The notes under the pieces were generated by a model. The model saw only the letters and a program-made list of their open reading frames with translations, was not told the origin of the DNA and searched no databases. 64,000 bases of DNA, from positions 70,699,501-70,763,500 of the forward strand of contig CM059582.1 of assembly GCA_030407085.1 (NCBI GenBank). The letters are read 5' to 3'. This document shows positions 47,050-57,884 of this stretch, one piece after another; within the stretch, counting starts at the first letter, position 1; every line of letters begins with the position of its first letter. Source of the stretch: Trichopria drosophilae. Lineage: Eukaryota > Arthropoda > Insecta > Hymenoptera > Diapriidae. Position numbers and translations under genes: made by a program.

Positions 47050-47620
47050 GCTCTAATAATTATGTTTTCATTATTAATGATATTATTCAAGAGAAAAAGC
47101 ATTATTGTTTTAGAAAAATAAAATTTGTTACAAGTCAACTTTTGTTAAGGACTCAAATTTTCTTCTCTTGCCTTTTAAAAAAGTTATGCCAAGTTTTGAA
47201 AAATGAATAGATTTTAATGAATGACGGCTTATATGTCGGGAAAAAAATCTCTACAATATCACAGAATGAATATTTCTACATTTTTTGTATTATCTCCAAA
47301 ATTATTCCGGAATTGTAAAGAGTAATAATTCTTTTTTTTTTAAATAAAAAAGTTATTTTATGTTAGGTTAAGAAATTTTGAAAAACTATCCGGTGAAATA
47401 ACAGACAATTTATTCTCGACAAAATAAGACGTTATTCGTTAAAATCCATTCAATTTAAAAAAATTGTCATAACTTTTTTAAAAGGCAAATGATGAAGATT
47501 TGAGTAATTAAAAAAAGATTGTTTAACAAATTACTTTTGTAAGTTTTAATTTTTTTTTCAAAAACAATAACGCATCCTCTCTTCCTGAATACCATTATTA
47601 ATGAAAACTAGATTCTTTAA
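47050..47620. repeat. AT-rich fold-back element
   Basis: The left part (about 47060-47215) and right part (about 47450-47610) are diverged inverted copies, clearest at GCCTTTTAAAAAAGTTATG against CATAACTTTTTTAAAAGGC and CATTATTAATGA-type ends. It is non-coding. Confidence 0.6.
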
Positions 47621-48038
47621 AGTGTTATTAACTATTTTCCTCCAACATATTATATCCCGGGGAACAACTAGAATTTGCTATTAAAGAAATTCAATCAGAT
47701 TACAATTATTACTACTAGGCATTTTTATTTCGAAGAACAATTGAACAACGCCGGAGGTAAGGATTAGGAATAGGGTACTACTATGGTACTTTTTGCCCAT
47801 TTCCTTTAGCGTTCTTCAATACTTGTTCTTCGACATGAAAATGTTTAATTGTTTGTAATTCATAGTTTTGTTATTTAAAAAAAAATCGTACCAACTTTGT
47901 ATTTTGGTTTCGAATTTTGAAAACGAATTTTAATTTTAGTCAACATCTCGTACAATTGTTATATTTTATTTTAATAAATAAAAGTACTGGATTTTTATAA
48001 TATCACGAAATAGTAAATTTATTTTGCTCACTTTTCAG

Positions 48039-48209
48039 ATCTTTAGTAAATCCGTGGCTCTTGGGCTGAGAATTATGAGAAAATATTACCTGGACGAATA
48101 TCAGGATCTTGAGAACACCGCTTCATTTTGTGAATGGCTGAACGATATGTTCGACGCCTTAAACAAAACCGATCCACATCAAGGAGTGAAACTCAATAGT
48201 GCAGATTTC
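48039..48209 (+). CDS. P-type transposase exon: GTP-binding insertion domain, part 2
   Basis: A 57-codon phase-0 exon after CACTTTTCAG, reading IFSKSVALGLRIMRKYY, FCEWLNDMFDALNKTDP and GVKLNSADF. The donor GTGATA is at 48210. Joined to the previous exon it gives VQIFSKSVA and to the next NSADFVLQQSLD, both matching the P-element pattern. The Polinton palindrome is in the intron that follows. Confidence 0.82.
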
Positions 48210-48435
48210 GTGATACTATATATTCAACCTATATATTTCAATCTGTTCAAATAATTTCGCACGCAATTGGCTATATAACCAGGTCTCAAATAAAAAAAGC
48301 TTGTGAGACATGTTCCTTTGTGCCTGTAGAGTCCTCTGAGATTCTATAAGTAGTATAGGGGTACCGATAGCCAGACGTAAACACCCCCACTCCTCCACCT
48401 TGAGGTAGGTCTGGCGCCAGACGGCACGCGCGCCT

Positions 48436-50240
48436 TGGGATAGGTCAGGGGTTAATGACCTCATAAAGAGGTGATAATGGTTATTAATGGGTAATTAATG
48501 TCAAAACAAGCAATAAAAACGTCAATAAATAATGTTAATTGGGTAATTAATGTCAGAAAAAATAATTTATGACCGTAAATATCCCTGTAGCCGCATTTTT
48601 ATGTAGGTCAGTGGTTTGACGAAAACAAAAACGTACGGGGTACCTTTGGCCGCTACGCGTGGCTGGCAGACGAATCTTGAGATAGGTCAGTAGTCTGACG
48701 TAAACAAAAACGTATGGGGTACCTTTGGCCGCTACGCGTGGCCGGCAGACGAATCTTAAGATAGGTCAGGGGTTAATGACCTCATAAAGAGGTGTTAATG
48801 GTTATTAATAGGTAATTAATGTCAAAACAAATAATAAAAATGTCAATAAATAATGTTAATTGGGTAATTAATGTCAGATAAAAAATAATTTATGATCGTA
48901 AATATCCCTGTAGCCGCATTTTTATGTGGGTCAGTGGTTTGACGAAAACAAAAACGTACGGGGTACCTTTGGCCGCTACGCGTGGCTGGCAGACGAATCA
49001 TGAGATAGGTCAGGGGTTAGGGACCTCGTAAAGTGATAGTGGTTATTAATGGATAATTAAAATAAAAACAAACATTAAAACCGTCAATAAATATTGTTAA
49101 TTGTACAATTAATATCAGATAAATAATAATCATGACCGTAGATAGCCCTGCAGTCGCTTTGTGAGGTAACTCAGACGTAAACAAACCTGTACGGGGTCCC
49201 TTTGGCCGCAACGTGAGGTAGATTATGGTTCAACGACCTCTCAACGACTATACGTTAGTTTTTGTGCTTGGTTTGACACGTTGATCTACCCGCACTCCTC
49301 CTTATTATTTACTAAAATTTACCAATACATTGCGCAGATGATCTTTATATACATGTTTCGCATGTGGCAGTCTACTTGTAGGTCGAAAACGAGAGGCTGT
49401 AATTTCCTACGACGTCGAAACATACACACGTATTTTTTACTCGAGGGGACCCAGTTTTCTAGGAAAAATTTTAAGACGAAGGGGAGATAAGACGTTGAAT
49501 TTACGAAAGGGGAGACACGAAGATTTCCTGTGAGCAGAGTGGACAAGCAACGGGAAATATGTTGCGTAATATGTAGGAGGTCTAGACTTGTCAGAGTTGT
49601 CTGCGACCTTGTATTAATGGATGAATGTTCAGTACTTGTGTTCAGTCGTAAGGGTAAATAAAATATTGTAAAAATTTTTCATTATTTTCATCATTATCAA
49701 TTCCTTTACAAATATGTTACTTCTTATATTTATAGTTTCCAATAAAAACGATACATCTTTTGTATGTACAATAATTTACAATTACCAAGTATACCACCAT
49801 TGTGACTGCCTTTATTGTCTATATGTATACCCAAAAGGAAACGAATATCGACTCGAAACGTGACGCCGTTTTTTCAAAACTATTTGGCATGTTTTTCTTC
49901 CTGTCGCGTTACAATTTCATGGGGTACCTTTGGCCGCTACACGAGACCGGCAGACGAATCTTGAGAAAGATAGGTCAGGGGATAATAATCTGATGATAGT
50001 GGTTATTACTGTATTGTGAATATCAAAACAAGCTATATAAGTATCAATAAACAATGTTAATAAACATTATTGGGCAATTAATGTCAAATAAAAAAAATAA
50101 TTTAGGATTGTAGATAGCCTTATACCCACCTTGTTAGGTAACTCAAACGTAAACAAACCTGTACGGGGTCCCTTTGGCCGCAACATGAAGTAGGTCATGG
50201 TTCAGCGACCTCTCGATGACTATGTATTAGTTTTCGTGTT
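48436..50240. repeat. Subterminal repeats of the left Polinton arm
   Basis: Blocks containing TAGGTCAGGGGTTAATGACC, TAATGGTTATTAAT and GGTACCTTTGGCCGCTACG recur at about 48441, 48762, 49005 and 49970, progressively diverged, with a period near 321 bp between the first two. A second block (about 49190-49495) with CCAATACATTGCGCAGATGA is repeated at about 50155-50465. The left arm holds one more ~321-bp unit than the right, which accounts for the whole length difference between arms. Confidence 0.75.
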
Positions 50241-51589
50241 TGGTTTGTTATGGTAATCCACCCCCACTCCTCTTTATTATTTACTAAGATTTACCAATAC
50301 ATTGCGCAGATGACCTTTATATACATGTTGCGCACGTGGCAGTTCACTTGTAGGTCGAAAACGAGAGGCTGTAATTTCCTACGACGACGAAACATACACA
50401 CGTGTTTTTTACTCGAGGGGACCCAGTTTTCTAGGAAAATCTTGAAGACTAGGGAAAGATAAGACTCTAAAAGTAAGCTAGAAATCATACTATACAAAAT
50501 AATACATATAATAATAATAATAATATACACGTATAAACTAGAATAATTAATGTCGAAAATTTCCGATTTTGGTAAAATAAGGAAAGATTCGATTGATTAA
50601 AAACACGTTTCATTCAAACATAGCATATTTTAAAGGCACGGTGATCCTACAAAATTTGAATAAACCAGCCTTGCACCTACGAAAACTAACGACGCAAAGT
50701 AACTTCTGCGTATAAAAACAATACCCTGTTCAACAAAAAATCGATACAAATACATTTTTTAAGGATAAGACAATTTTTTCTAAGGATGCTGAGATAATGC
50801 TGGAAAAGTGAGAATATAAATCTGTTGGATTGATAACTTAAATTTGGAATGAACTAATTCGATTTTTAGTTTATATCAGTTTTTTTCGCCTTTTGTAAAG
50901 TGAATTTAATTGTTTTCATTGTCTGAAAGTTAGCCCAGTACAGTTACTCCAATATCAAACAGAAAGTTGAAAAAATTAATAACAGTAAATCAAGAAACGT
51001 ATCCAAATGTCTGTCCAAATTTGCCCTCCTAATCAAAAATGTTAAATAGAGAATTTTTAGATATTAAGAAGATATACAACTTTTGCCTACGTCAGTGATT
51101 TCATTAAAAAATTACAGCTTATTCGGAACATAAAATGTTAAGTCTCACGTAAAGTTAATGAAACAAATCTTTTTTTTTGTTAAAAAAATAAAAATTAAAA
51201 ACGCAGTTTTTTCGATGTTTTTAAAAACTTTAAGGTTTTAGGAGAAACATGATGTATATAGAGGTTGTACATATTTGTAATTTCTAAAATATTCCTATAC
51301 CACAATATACAAATACTCCAACCACATATTGTCTATAATACGAATATTGATAAAAACGAAAAAAATAGAAAGAAACGGGCTTATCTAAAACAGTGTATCT
51401 TTTTCGATTGTTTTTTAACGGGGTTTGTTTTTATACATTAGTAGAAGTTACCTCACGACGTTAGTTTCGGGGTGCAGGGCGGCTTTATTCAAATTTTATT
51501 ATTCAACACCGTGAAACATACAAAAAATGTATCATTTTTAGTATTTCTAGAATTTTAATTTTTACTAAAAAATTGATCATGCCACTTGC

Positions 51590-51874
51590 TTACAACATAA
51601 TCGTTGTTTTTCTAATATTATTCCAGAAATTCTGGTAAATATCATATAAACTGTAATCTTTAGACATAGTATGTAAAAACATAAGGTAATATTGAACGCA
51701 CACAAAAAAAGTAACGCTCTGAAGGCATTTATCGACCCATCGGATTGTCTTACAATTGCTTCGGAGGCAGCGAATGTGATGCGTGATTCACGGAGGCGAT
51801 CCACAGATGTCAAATAAGATTCCATTAGAAAATTCGTCAACATAGAATGCTACCCAGTGCGTGCGAGAACCTGG
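51590..51874 (-). pseudogene. Polinton adenain-like cysteine protease remnant, left arm
   Basis: Mirror copy of the gene at 57600-57884, with the same stop after FDICGSPP. The minus strand reads THWVAFYVDEFSNG (catalytic His) and later VCVQYYLMFLHTMS (catalytic Cys position). In intact Polintons this protease matures virion-type proteins. The N-terminal part is not recognisable. Only a fragment. Confidence 0.8.
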
Positions 51875-51963
51875 TTTTATCGGCCGTGTTAGCGATTAGT
51901 ACCGCAGGCTTCGTCTACACCAGAGAAATGGATCGGATCTACCCGATACACGCCTGTCGGGAT

Positions 51964-52554
51964 TTAACCATTTGAAACATACATTTTTCCTAACACGGAA
52001 AATGGCTGAAAATCTTTAGTCGGTGATTTTCGGGGTCACTGATTACGAATCTGACGTCCGATTTTCAAAATTCAATGTGGGGGAACCATGATGGCGAACC
52101 AATAGTAACATTATTTTTTTCAACACACAATGTAGAACTAAACGACAAATACCTGTGAGTTTTACACCCTCGAATTGTACAAATTTAACATTCCAGTATC
52201 GCAATCCGCGACATTCCGATCCGCCATTTAGAATCCACCGTATTGAATTTCGAAAATACTAGTTCAGATCAGCGGCCCCCGAAAACGGCTAAAGTACCCA
52301 ATTTTGTTATGTTTGAGTGGTGTTTTTCGTCTCAACACACGTTTTTGTGAAAAAATCCACCAAATTTACAATTTGTTTATTATTTCAAACAATATGACAT
52401 AATAATTAATGATAAATATTGATTTATTTATGTTTCTAGCATGTCCTCAAACTTAAGAAGCAAAAAATTGCAAAAAATTAATTTATTATTACCTGAAATA
52501 TGTAAAAACTGCATTACAAAAACGACGGATCGACACTGTGCTTGTAAGGGTTAA
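51964..52554. mobile_element. TTAA-type MITE nested in the left Polinton arm
   Basis: Ends TTAACCATTTGAAAC and TGTAAGGGTTAA, interior with GGGGTCACTGATTACGA and CCGATCCGCCATTTAGAATC blocks like those of the MITE at 46369. It sits between the small-protein and protease genes and is mirrored exactly at 56920-57510, so insertion preceded arm duplication or was copied by conversion. Confidence 0.7.
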
Positions 52555-52633
52555 GGATCGTAGTACATAGGCTCGAGATCGTTTTCCGTTACAGCTGTCC
52601 TGTTTTCGTAGTTGCGTTTTTGCTTTTTCTCTC

Positions 52634-53500
52634 TCACTGCCACTGTCCCCTACGATGACGATACTTTTTGACAAGTTTCTTCATAAACTTGTAGCTTTTA
52701 AAATATCTCTGAATTTTTACCAAATCGAGGAGTACCGGCGAGCTTCCACAAAGATTTGTTGACGATGGAATGTGATGGGATACTTTCCGCACGAAGACTA
52801 CAGATAAATTCTTCGCGTTCAACTGGTTAACAACATCGACAATGTCAGGCCCGATAAGCTCATCACCGTGTATATGGTTACACCTTCATTTTTCCATGTT
52901 CCGTGCGATGTAGATGTAGTTCAGTAATTTCAAATTTTTTTAGAATTTCGGAGATAACAATTGGATTTGTCAGTGAAATTGTGTCCTTCTCCTTGAATGT
53001 TACTTCATTTCAAGCTCCGTCCCGGATGTTTGCACCGTTCTCTTATCATCACTCGCCCTGTGTACTATACTTTCGGGAGCTAGTATCATTTTCTTTGCTT
53101 ACACTATAAGACCAATGTCTTTTAATTGCCGTTGTTGCCGATTAATTGCGAGAAAATGGCGTTGATAACGGGCGTCAGAAGAATTGGTATTCACCACCAC
53201 CACCACCGCCGCCGCCGATCTGTCTTATCCTCTTTTTATAGTTTCTTTTCGTGGAAAAGACGAGTGTTCGTAACATTTTTTGCTTTCGAAGTAAACACCT
53301 TCATCGGGATTTTAAAGAAATGACAACCCACGCAATATATTGAGCGCAAACATGCAGATATATTTGACGAGTTTTCTGTCGTCGGTTGTCAGCACAGCTG
53401 TACGTTGTCGTTTATCCGCAGGACACAGAGCGTTCAATAAAGTGAGAAATTTTTCCAGAGAATGAAAAACACGAAATACTATCGTATCCTTTTTGTGCAC
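52634..53500 (-). pseudogene. Two Polinton-associated small proteins, left arm
   Basis: Mirror of 55974-56840. The upstream protein (53312-53500, 62 codons) has LNALCPADKRQRTAVL and KLVKYICMFALNILRG, like the short conserved protein adjacent to other genes in Polintons. The second (about 52634-53206, frameshifted) has KKMILAPESIV and, further on, an ELIGPDIVDVVNQL segment. Their functions are unknown to me; the family link is by pattern. Confidence 0.55.
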
Positions 53501-53674
53501 GATTTATGTCTTTACGATTTCTTGGGATATAATGACTTTTGTTATTTTTACGTTTTTCTACACTCGATACCATAATCGGGATTTAGTAGATACTAAAAAT
53601 TATAAATATCTGTGCGTTTTTTTTAAACTTGTTGGCTTTCATCTACGTACACCCGCGTATGCAACGTGAGGTTG

Positions 53675-54271
53675 TTAGTTCGGAAATATACATGCACGAA
53701 ATCTGAAATCATCCGATATGGTTTGCTGAAGATCTAAGAGAAGATAACCGCGTCTGTGACATATTGCATCTCTTTAAGCTTCTTGGAGAAACTTTGAATT
53801 TTCCGAACATACTTGACGTGCGAGATGTTGAATTTGAACCCTATCTCGACGATTTTTAAACAAAAGCAGCTTATCGGTATTAAGTGAAATGTCGTGCCGT
53901 TCACGACCCTTACGAAAAATATTTTGCGTAATGAAAATTACACTCATATTTTTACGGGGACTGTCTTTAGTAAAAAGGTCCATACTGGTATTATTCGATG
54001 ATTCGCTCAAAAGATCGTCCATTATAATTAATTTTTGCTATTGTTGTCCGTTTGAATAATCATCGGGGATCGGTACACCTTCTAGAAATTCGAATCCACG
54101 TTGCGTTGCAGGTGATTTGTCACCTGAAAACATTTTTTACGACACCTATTTTACCATTAGGCTTAATAAAAAATCATCCGATCGAAGGAAACATCTGCTA
54201 ATAATGACAAATTTATTAACAATTTTGTCACATACCATACACGTCCACGGATGTTTCCATCTCGTGTCCAC
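53675..54271 (-). pseudogene. Polinton genome-packaging ATPase remnant, left arm
   Basis: Mirror of 55203-55799. The minus strand carries RWKHPWTCMVC, FEFLEGVPIPDD, KLIIMDDLLSES (Walker-B-like), KNMSVIFITQNIFRKG, LLLFKNRRDRVQIQHLARQV and SKFLQEA. It differs from the right copy by D for E in the DDLL segment, but shares its stop codons. Confidence 0.85.
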
Positions 54272-54276
54272 CGACA

Positions 54277-55197
54277 ACGGTCAAAATCAAGCAAAATTAG
54301 CCGAAAAAGTTCGGCGCCCGACATCTAGTAAAATTTACACTAGTATATTTGTACTATGTAAATATATATACTGAAGGTGTTCGGAAAATATTGCCGAAGT
54401 TTCAATGGCACACTTCTATTTGACGCATTTCAGTGGAATTTAATAAAGATTTTTTTCGGTGCAGATGGACTGTTGATCGTAACTATATATGAACTCATTG
54501 TATTATTTTTAGATATAATCATCGAAAATACAAAATCTATCATTAATACAGTACTGTGAAATTGATATAAATAATAAAACGGATCATTTTTATAAAACAA
54601 TTTTATGTTTGAACATGAATTAAATTACACCTAAAATCTTGCAGCAAAATTTATTGGAAGGACCTATTTTATGATCTATTTTATAAGATGATCCCTGTCT
54701 TCGATGGTATTTGATCGTGGTGGTCGTCTTTGCTTACGCCCTTCTACCAGTTGCATGTTTTTTGTATAATATATCTTTTGCATGTATTATTCTCCGTAGT
54801 GGTACATGTATGTGTATGTACGAATGTACGCATCTTTCTTCAAAATTTCTTACGCATATTCGCCAAATGTCATGTATAACACGGATTTGTTGCCTTGTAA
54901 GCGGTGCGATCGAAGAGGAGGACCCTGATAAGCTTGTTGAGCGCGGTCCCCCTCTTCGAAATTCGCGATTGTCAAGCTTGCGAAGGCCCTCCGGTGGTTT
55001 AGGAGCTACTCGCGATAAATAAGCTTGCGAGAGCCGCGCGCCCCGTGCCCGCAACGCCCCGGTTGTAAGACTGTGTTCGCGCGATGTATATTTATTAGCA
55101 TACAATTAGTTGTTATTATTTTATTTTATTTCATTCAGTTGTTTAAGATTGAGTATAGTGTACGGTGGCTCTGAAAAAAAGTTTTCAAGTTCAAAAC
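54277..55197. other. Unique 921-bp centre of the palindrome
   Basis: This is the only part of the element without a mirror copy. The left two thirds is AT-rich with no motif. A GC-rich block at about 54895-55080 stands out against its surroundings and is open on both strands: 54711-55022 (+) and 54734-55105 (-, 123 codons). The minus-strand frame has a Ser-rich stretch then PLTRQQIRVIHDIWRI, faintly like the first helix of a globin. That may mean a captured host exon, but I cannot assign it. Confidence 0.6.
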
Positions 55198-55202
55198 TGT
55201 CG

Positions 55203-55799
55203 GTGGACACGAGATGGAAACATCCGTGGACGTGTATGGTATGTGACAAAATTGTTAATAAATTTGTCATTATTAGCAGATGTTTCCTTCGATCGGATGA
55301 TTTTTTATTAAGCCTAATGGTAAAATAGGTGTCGTAAAAAATGTTTTCAGGTGACAAATCACCTGCAACGCAACGTGGATTCGAATTTCTAGAAGGTGTA
55401 CCGATCCCCGATGATTATTCAAAAGGACAACAATAGCAAAAATTAATTATAATGGAAGATCTTTTGAGCGAATCATCGAATAATACCAGTATGGACCTCT
55501 TTACTAAAGACAGTCCCCGTAAAAATATGAGTGTAATTTTCATTACGCAAAATATTTTTCGTAAGGGTCGTGAACGGCACGACATTTCACTTAATACCGA
55601 TAAGCTGCTTTTGTTTAAAAATCGTCGAGATAGGGTTCAAATTCAACATCTCGCACGTCAAGTATGTTCGGAAAATTCAAAGTTTCTCCAAGAAGCTTAA
55701 AGAGATGCAATATGTCACAGACGCGGTTATCTTCTCTTAGATCTTCAGCAAACCATATCGGATGATTTCAGATTTCGTGCATGTATATTTCCGAACTAA
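55203..55799 (+). pseudogene. Polinton genome-packaging ATPase remnant, right arm
   Basis: This is an FtsK/HerA-type ATPase that in intact elements would pump DNA into particles. One reading frame runs from RWKHPWTCMVC (just before where a Walker A loop should be, but DKIVNKF stands there, so the P-loop is lost). It continues through FEFLEGVPIPDD, KLIIMEDLLSES, SVIFITQNIFRKG, FKNRRDRVQIQHLARQV and GYLLLDLQQTISDD to a stop at 55797-55799. Stops at 55326, 55335, 55434 and 55698 interrupt it. Only about 200 codons remain. It reads outward from the centre. Confidence 0.87.
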
Positions 55800-55973
55800 C
55801 AACCTCACGTTGCATACGCGGGTGTACGTAGATGAAAGCCAACAAGTTTAAAAAAAACGCACAGATATTTATAATTTTTAGTATCTACTAAATCCCGATT
55901 ATGGTATCGAGTGTAGAAAAACGTAAAAATAACAAAAGTCATTATATCCCAAGAAATCGTAAAGACATAAATC

Positions 55974-56840
55974 GTGCACAAAAAGGATACGATAGTATTT
56001 CGTGTTTTTCATTCTCTGGAAAAATTTCTCACTTTATTGAACGCTCTGTGTCCTGCGGATAAACGACAACGTACAGCTGTGCTGACAACCGACGACAGAA
56101 AACTCGTCAAATATATCTGCATGTTTGCGCTCAATATATTGCGTGGGTTGTCATTTCTTTAAAATCCCGATGAAGGTGTTTACTTCGAAAGCAAAAAATG
56201 TTACGAACACTCGTCTTTTCCACGAAAAGAAACTATAAAAAGAGGATAAGACAGATCGGCGGCGTCGGTGGTGGTGGTGGTGAATACCAATTTCTCTGAC
56301 ACCGGTTATCAACGCCATTTTCTCGCAATTAATCGGCAAAAACGGCGATTAAAAAACATTGGTCTTATAGTGGAAGCAAAGAAAATGATACTAGCTCCCG
56401 AAAGTATAGTACACAGGGCGAGTGATGATAAGAGAACGGTGCAAACATACGGGACGGAGCTTGAAATGAAGTAACATTCAAGGAGAAGGACACAATTTCA
56501 CTGACAAATCCGATTGTTATCTCCGAAATTCTAAAAAAATTTGAAATTACTGAACTACATCTACATCGCACGGAACATGGAAAAATGAAGGTGTAGCCAT
56601 ATACACGGTGATGAGCTTATCGGGCCTGACATTGTCGATGTTGTTAACCAGTTGGACGCGAAAAATTTATCCGTAGTCTTCGTGCGGAAAGTATCCCATC
56701 ACATTCCATCGTCAACAAATCTTTGTGGAAGCTCGCCGGTACTCCTCGATTTGGTAAAAATTCAGAGATATTTTAAAAGCTACAAGTTTATGAAAAAACT
56801 TGTCAAAAAGTATCGTCATCGTAGGGGACAGTGGCAGTGA
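55974..56840 (+). pseudogene. Two Polinton-associated small proteins, right arm
   Basis: The first is 55974-56162, 62 codons from ATG to stop, intact in both arms, with LCPADKRQRTAVLTT and LVKYICMFALNILRG. The second (56268 to about 56840) is broken by a frameshift near 56474 and stops near 56598; it has NRQKRRLKNIGLIVE, MILAPESIV and ELIGPDIVDVVNQL, ending KYRHRRGQWQ. The arrangement next to an ATPase and protease matches Polinton accessory genes. Roles unknown. Confidence 0.55.
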
Positions 56841-56919
56841 GAGAGAAAAAGCAAAAACGCAACAACGAAAACAGGACAGCTGTAACGGAAAACGATCTCG
56901 AGCATATGTACTACGACCC

Positions 56920-57510
56920 TTAACCCTTACAAGCACAGTGTCGATCCGTCGTTTTTGTAATGCAGTTTTTACATATTTCAGGTAATAATAAATTAATTTT
57001 TTGCAATTTTCTGCTTCTTAAGTTTGAGGACATGCTAGAAACATAAATAAATCAATATTTATCATTAATTATTATGTCATATTGTTTGAAATAATAAACA
57101 AATTGTAAATTTGGTGGATTTTTTCACAAAAACGTGTGTTGAGACGAAAAACACCACTCAAACATGACAAAATTGGGTACTTTAGCCGTTTTCGGGGGCC
57201 GCTGATCTGAACTAGTATTTTCGAAATTCAATACGGTGGATTCTAAATGGCGGATCGGAATGTCGCGGATTGCGATACTGGAATGTTAAATTTGTACAAT
57301 TCGAGGGTGTAAAACTCACAGGTATTTGTCGTTTAGTTCTACATTGTGTGTTGAAAAAAATAATGTTACTATTGGTTCGCCATCATGGTTCCCCCACATT
57401 GAATTTTGAAAATCGGACGTCAGATTCGTAATCAGTGACCCCGAAGATCACCGACTAAAGATTTTCAGCCATTTTCCGTGTTAGGAAAAATGTATGTTTC
57501 AAATGGTTAA
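56920..57510. mobile_element. TTAA-type MITE nested in the right Polinton arm
   Basis: Exact mirror position of 51964-52554, in the opposite orientation, with TTAACCCTTACAAGC and GTTTCAAATGGTTAA ends. Confidence 0.7.
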
Positions 57511-57599
57511 ATCCCGACAGGCGTGTATCGGGTAGATCCGATCCATTTCTCTGGTGTAGACGAAGCCTGCGGTACTAATCGCTAACACGGCCGATAAAA

Positions 57600-57884
57600 C
57601 CAGGTTCTCGCACGCACTGGGTAGCATTCTATGTTGACGAATTTTCTAATGGAATCTTATTTGACATCTGTGGATCGCCTCCGTGAATCACGCATCACAT
57701 TCGCTGCCTCCGAAGCAATTGTAAGACAATCCGATGGGTCGATAAATGCCTTCAGAGCGTTACTTTTTTTGTGTGCGTTCAATATTACCTTATGTTTTTA
57801 CATACTATGTCTAAAGATTACAGTTTATATGATATTTACCAGAATTTCTGGAATAATATTAGAAAAACAACGATTATGTTGTAA
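57600..57884 (+). pseudogene. Polinton adenain-like cysteine protease remnant, right arm
   Basis: The frame reads RTHWVAFYVDEFSNGILFD with the catalytic His, a TGA at 57684-57686 after CGSPP, then CLRSNCKTIRWVDKCLQS, VCVQYYLMFLHTMS with the catalytic Cys position, and YSLYDIYQNFW, ending at 57882-57884. The HWV...D...C spacing fits the adenovirus-type (C5/Ulp1-like) protease of Polintons. The N-terminus is missing. Confidence 0.82.

Larger units (their letters stand above)
44785..48038. other. Intron of the THAP-type gene, 3.25 kb, with MITEs
   Basis: AT-rich, without a recognised gene; short ORFs at 45727-46006 and 47022-47210 show no motif. It contains the TTAA element (46369-46997), a fold-back (about 47050-47620) and a small inverted pair near 47728-47850 (TTCGAAGAACAATTGAACAACGC against GCGTTCTTCAATACTTGTTC, diverged). 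Confidence 0.55.

Noticed and set aside
53126..53323. His/Arg-rich ORF in the Polinton arms (also 56151-56339)
   Set aside because: It is antisense to the Polinton small-protein region, caused by a CAC/CCG-rich repeat, and has no support.
54734..55105. Globin gene in the palindrome centre
   Set aside because: Only one short segment is helix-A-like; no distal or proximal His or further helices are visible, so not annotated as a globin.
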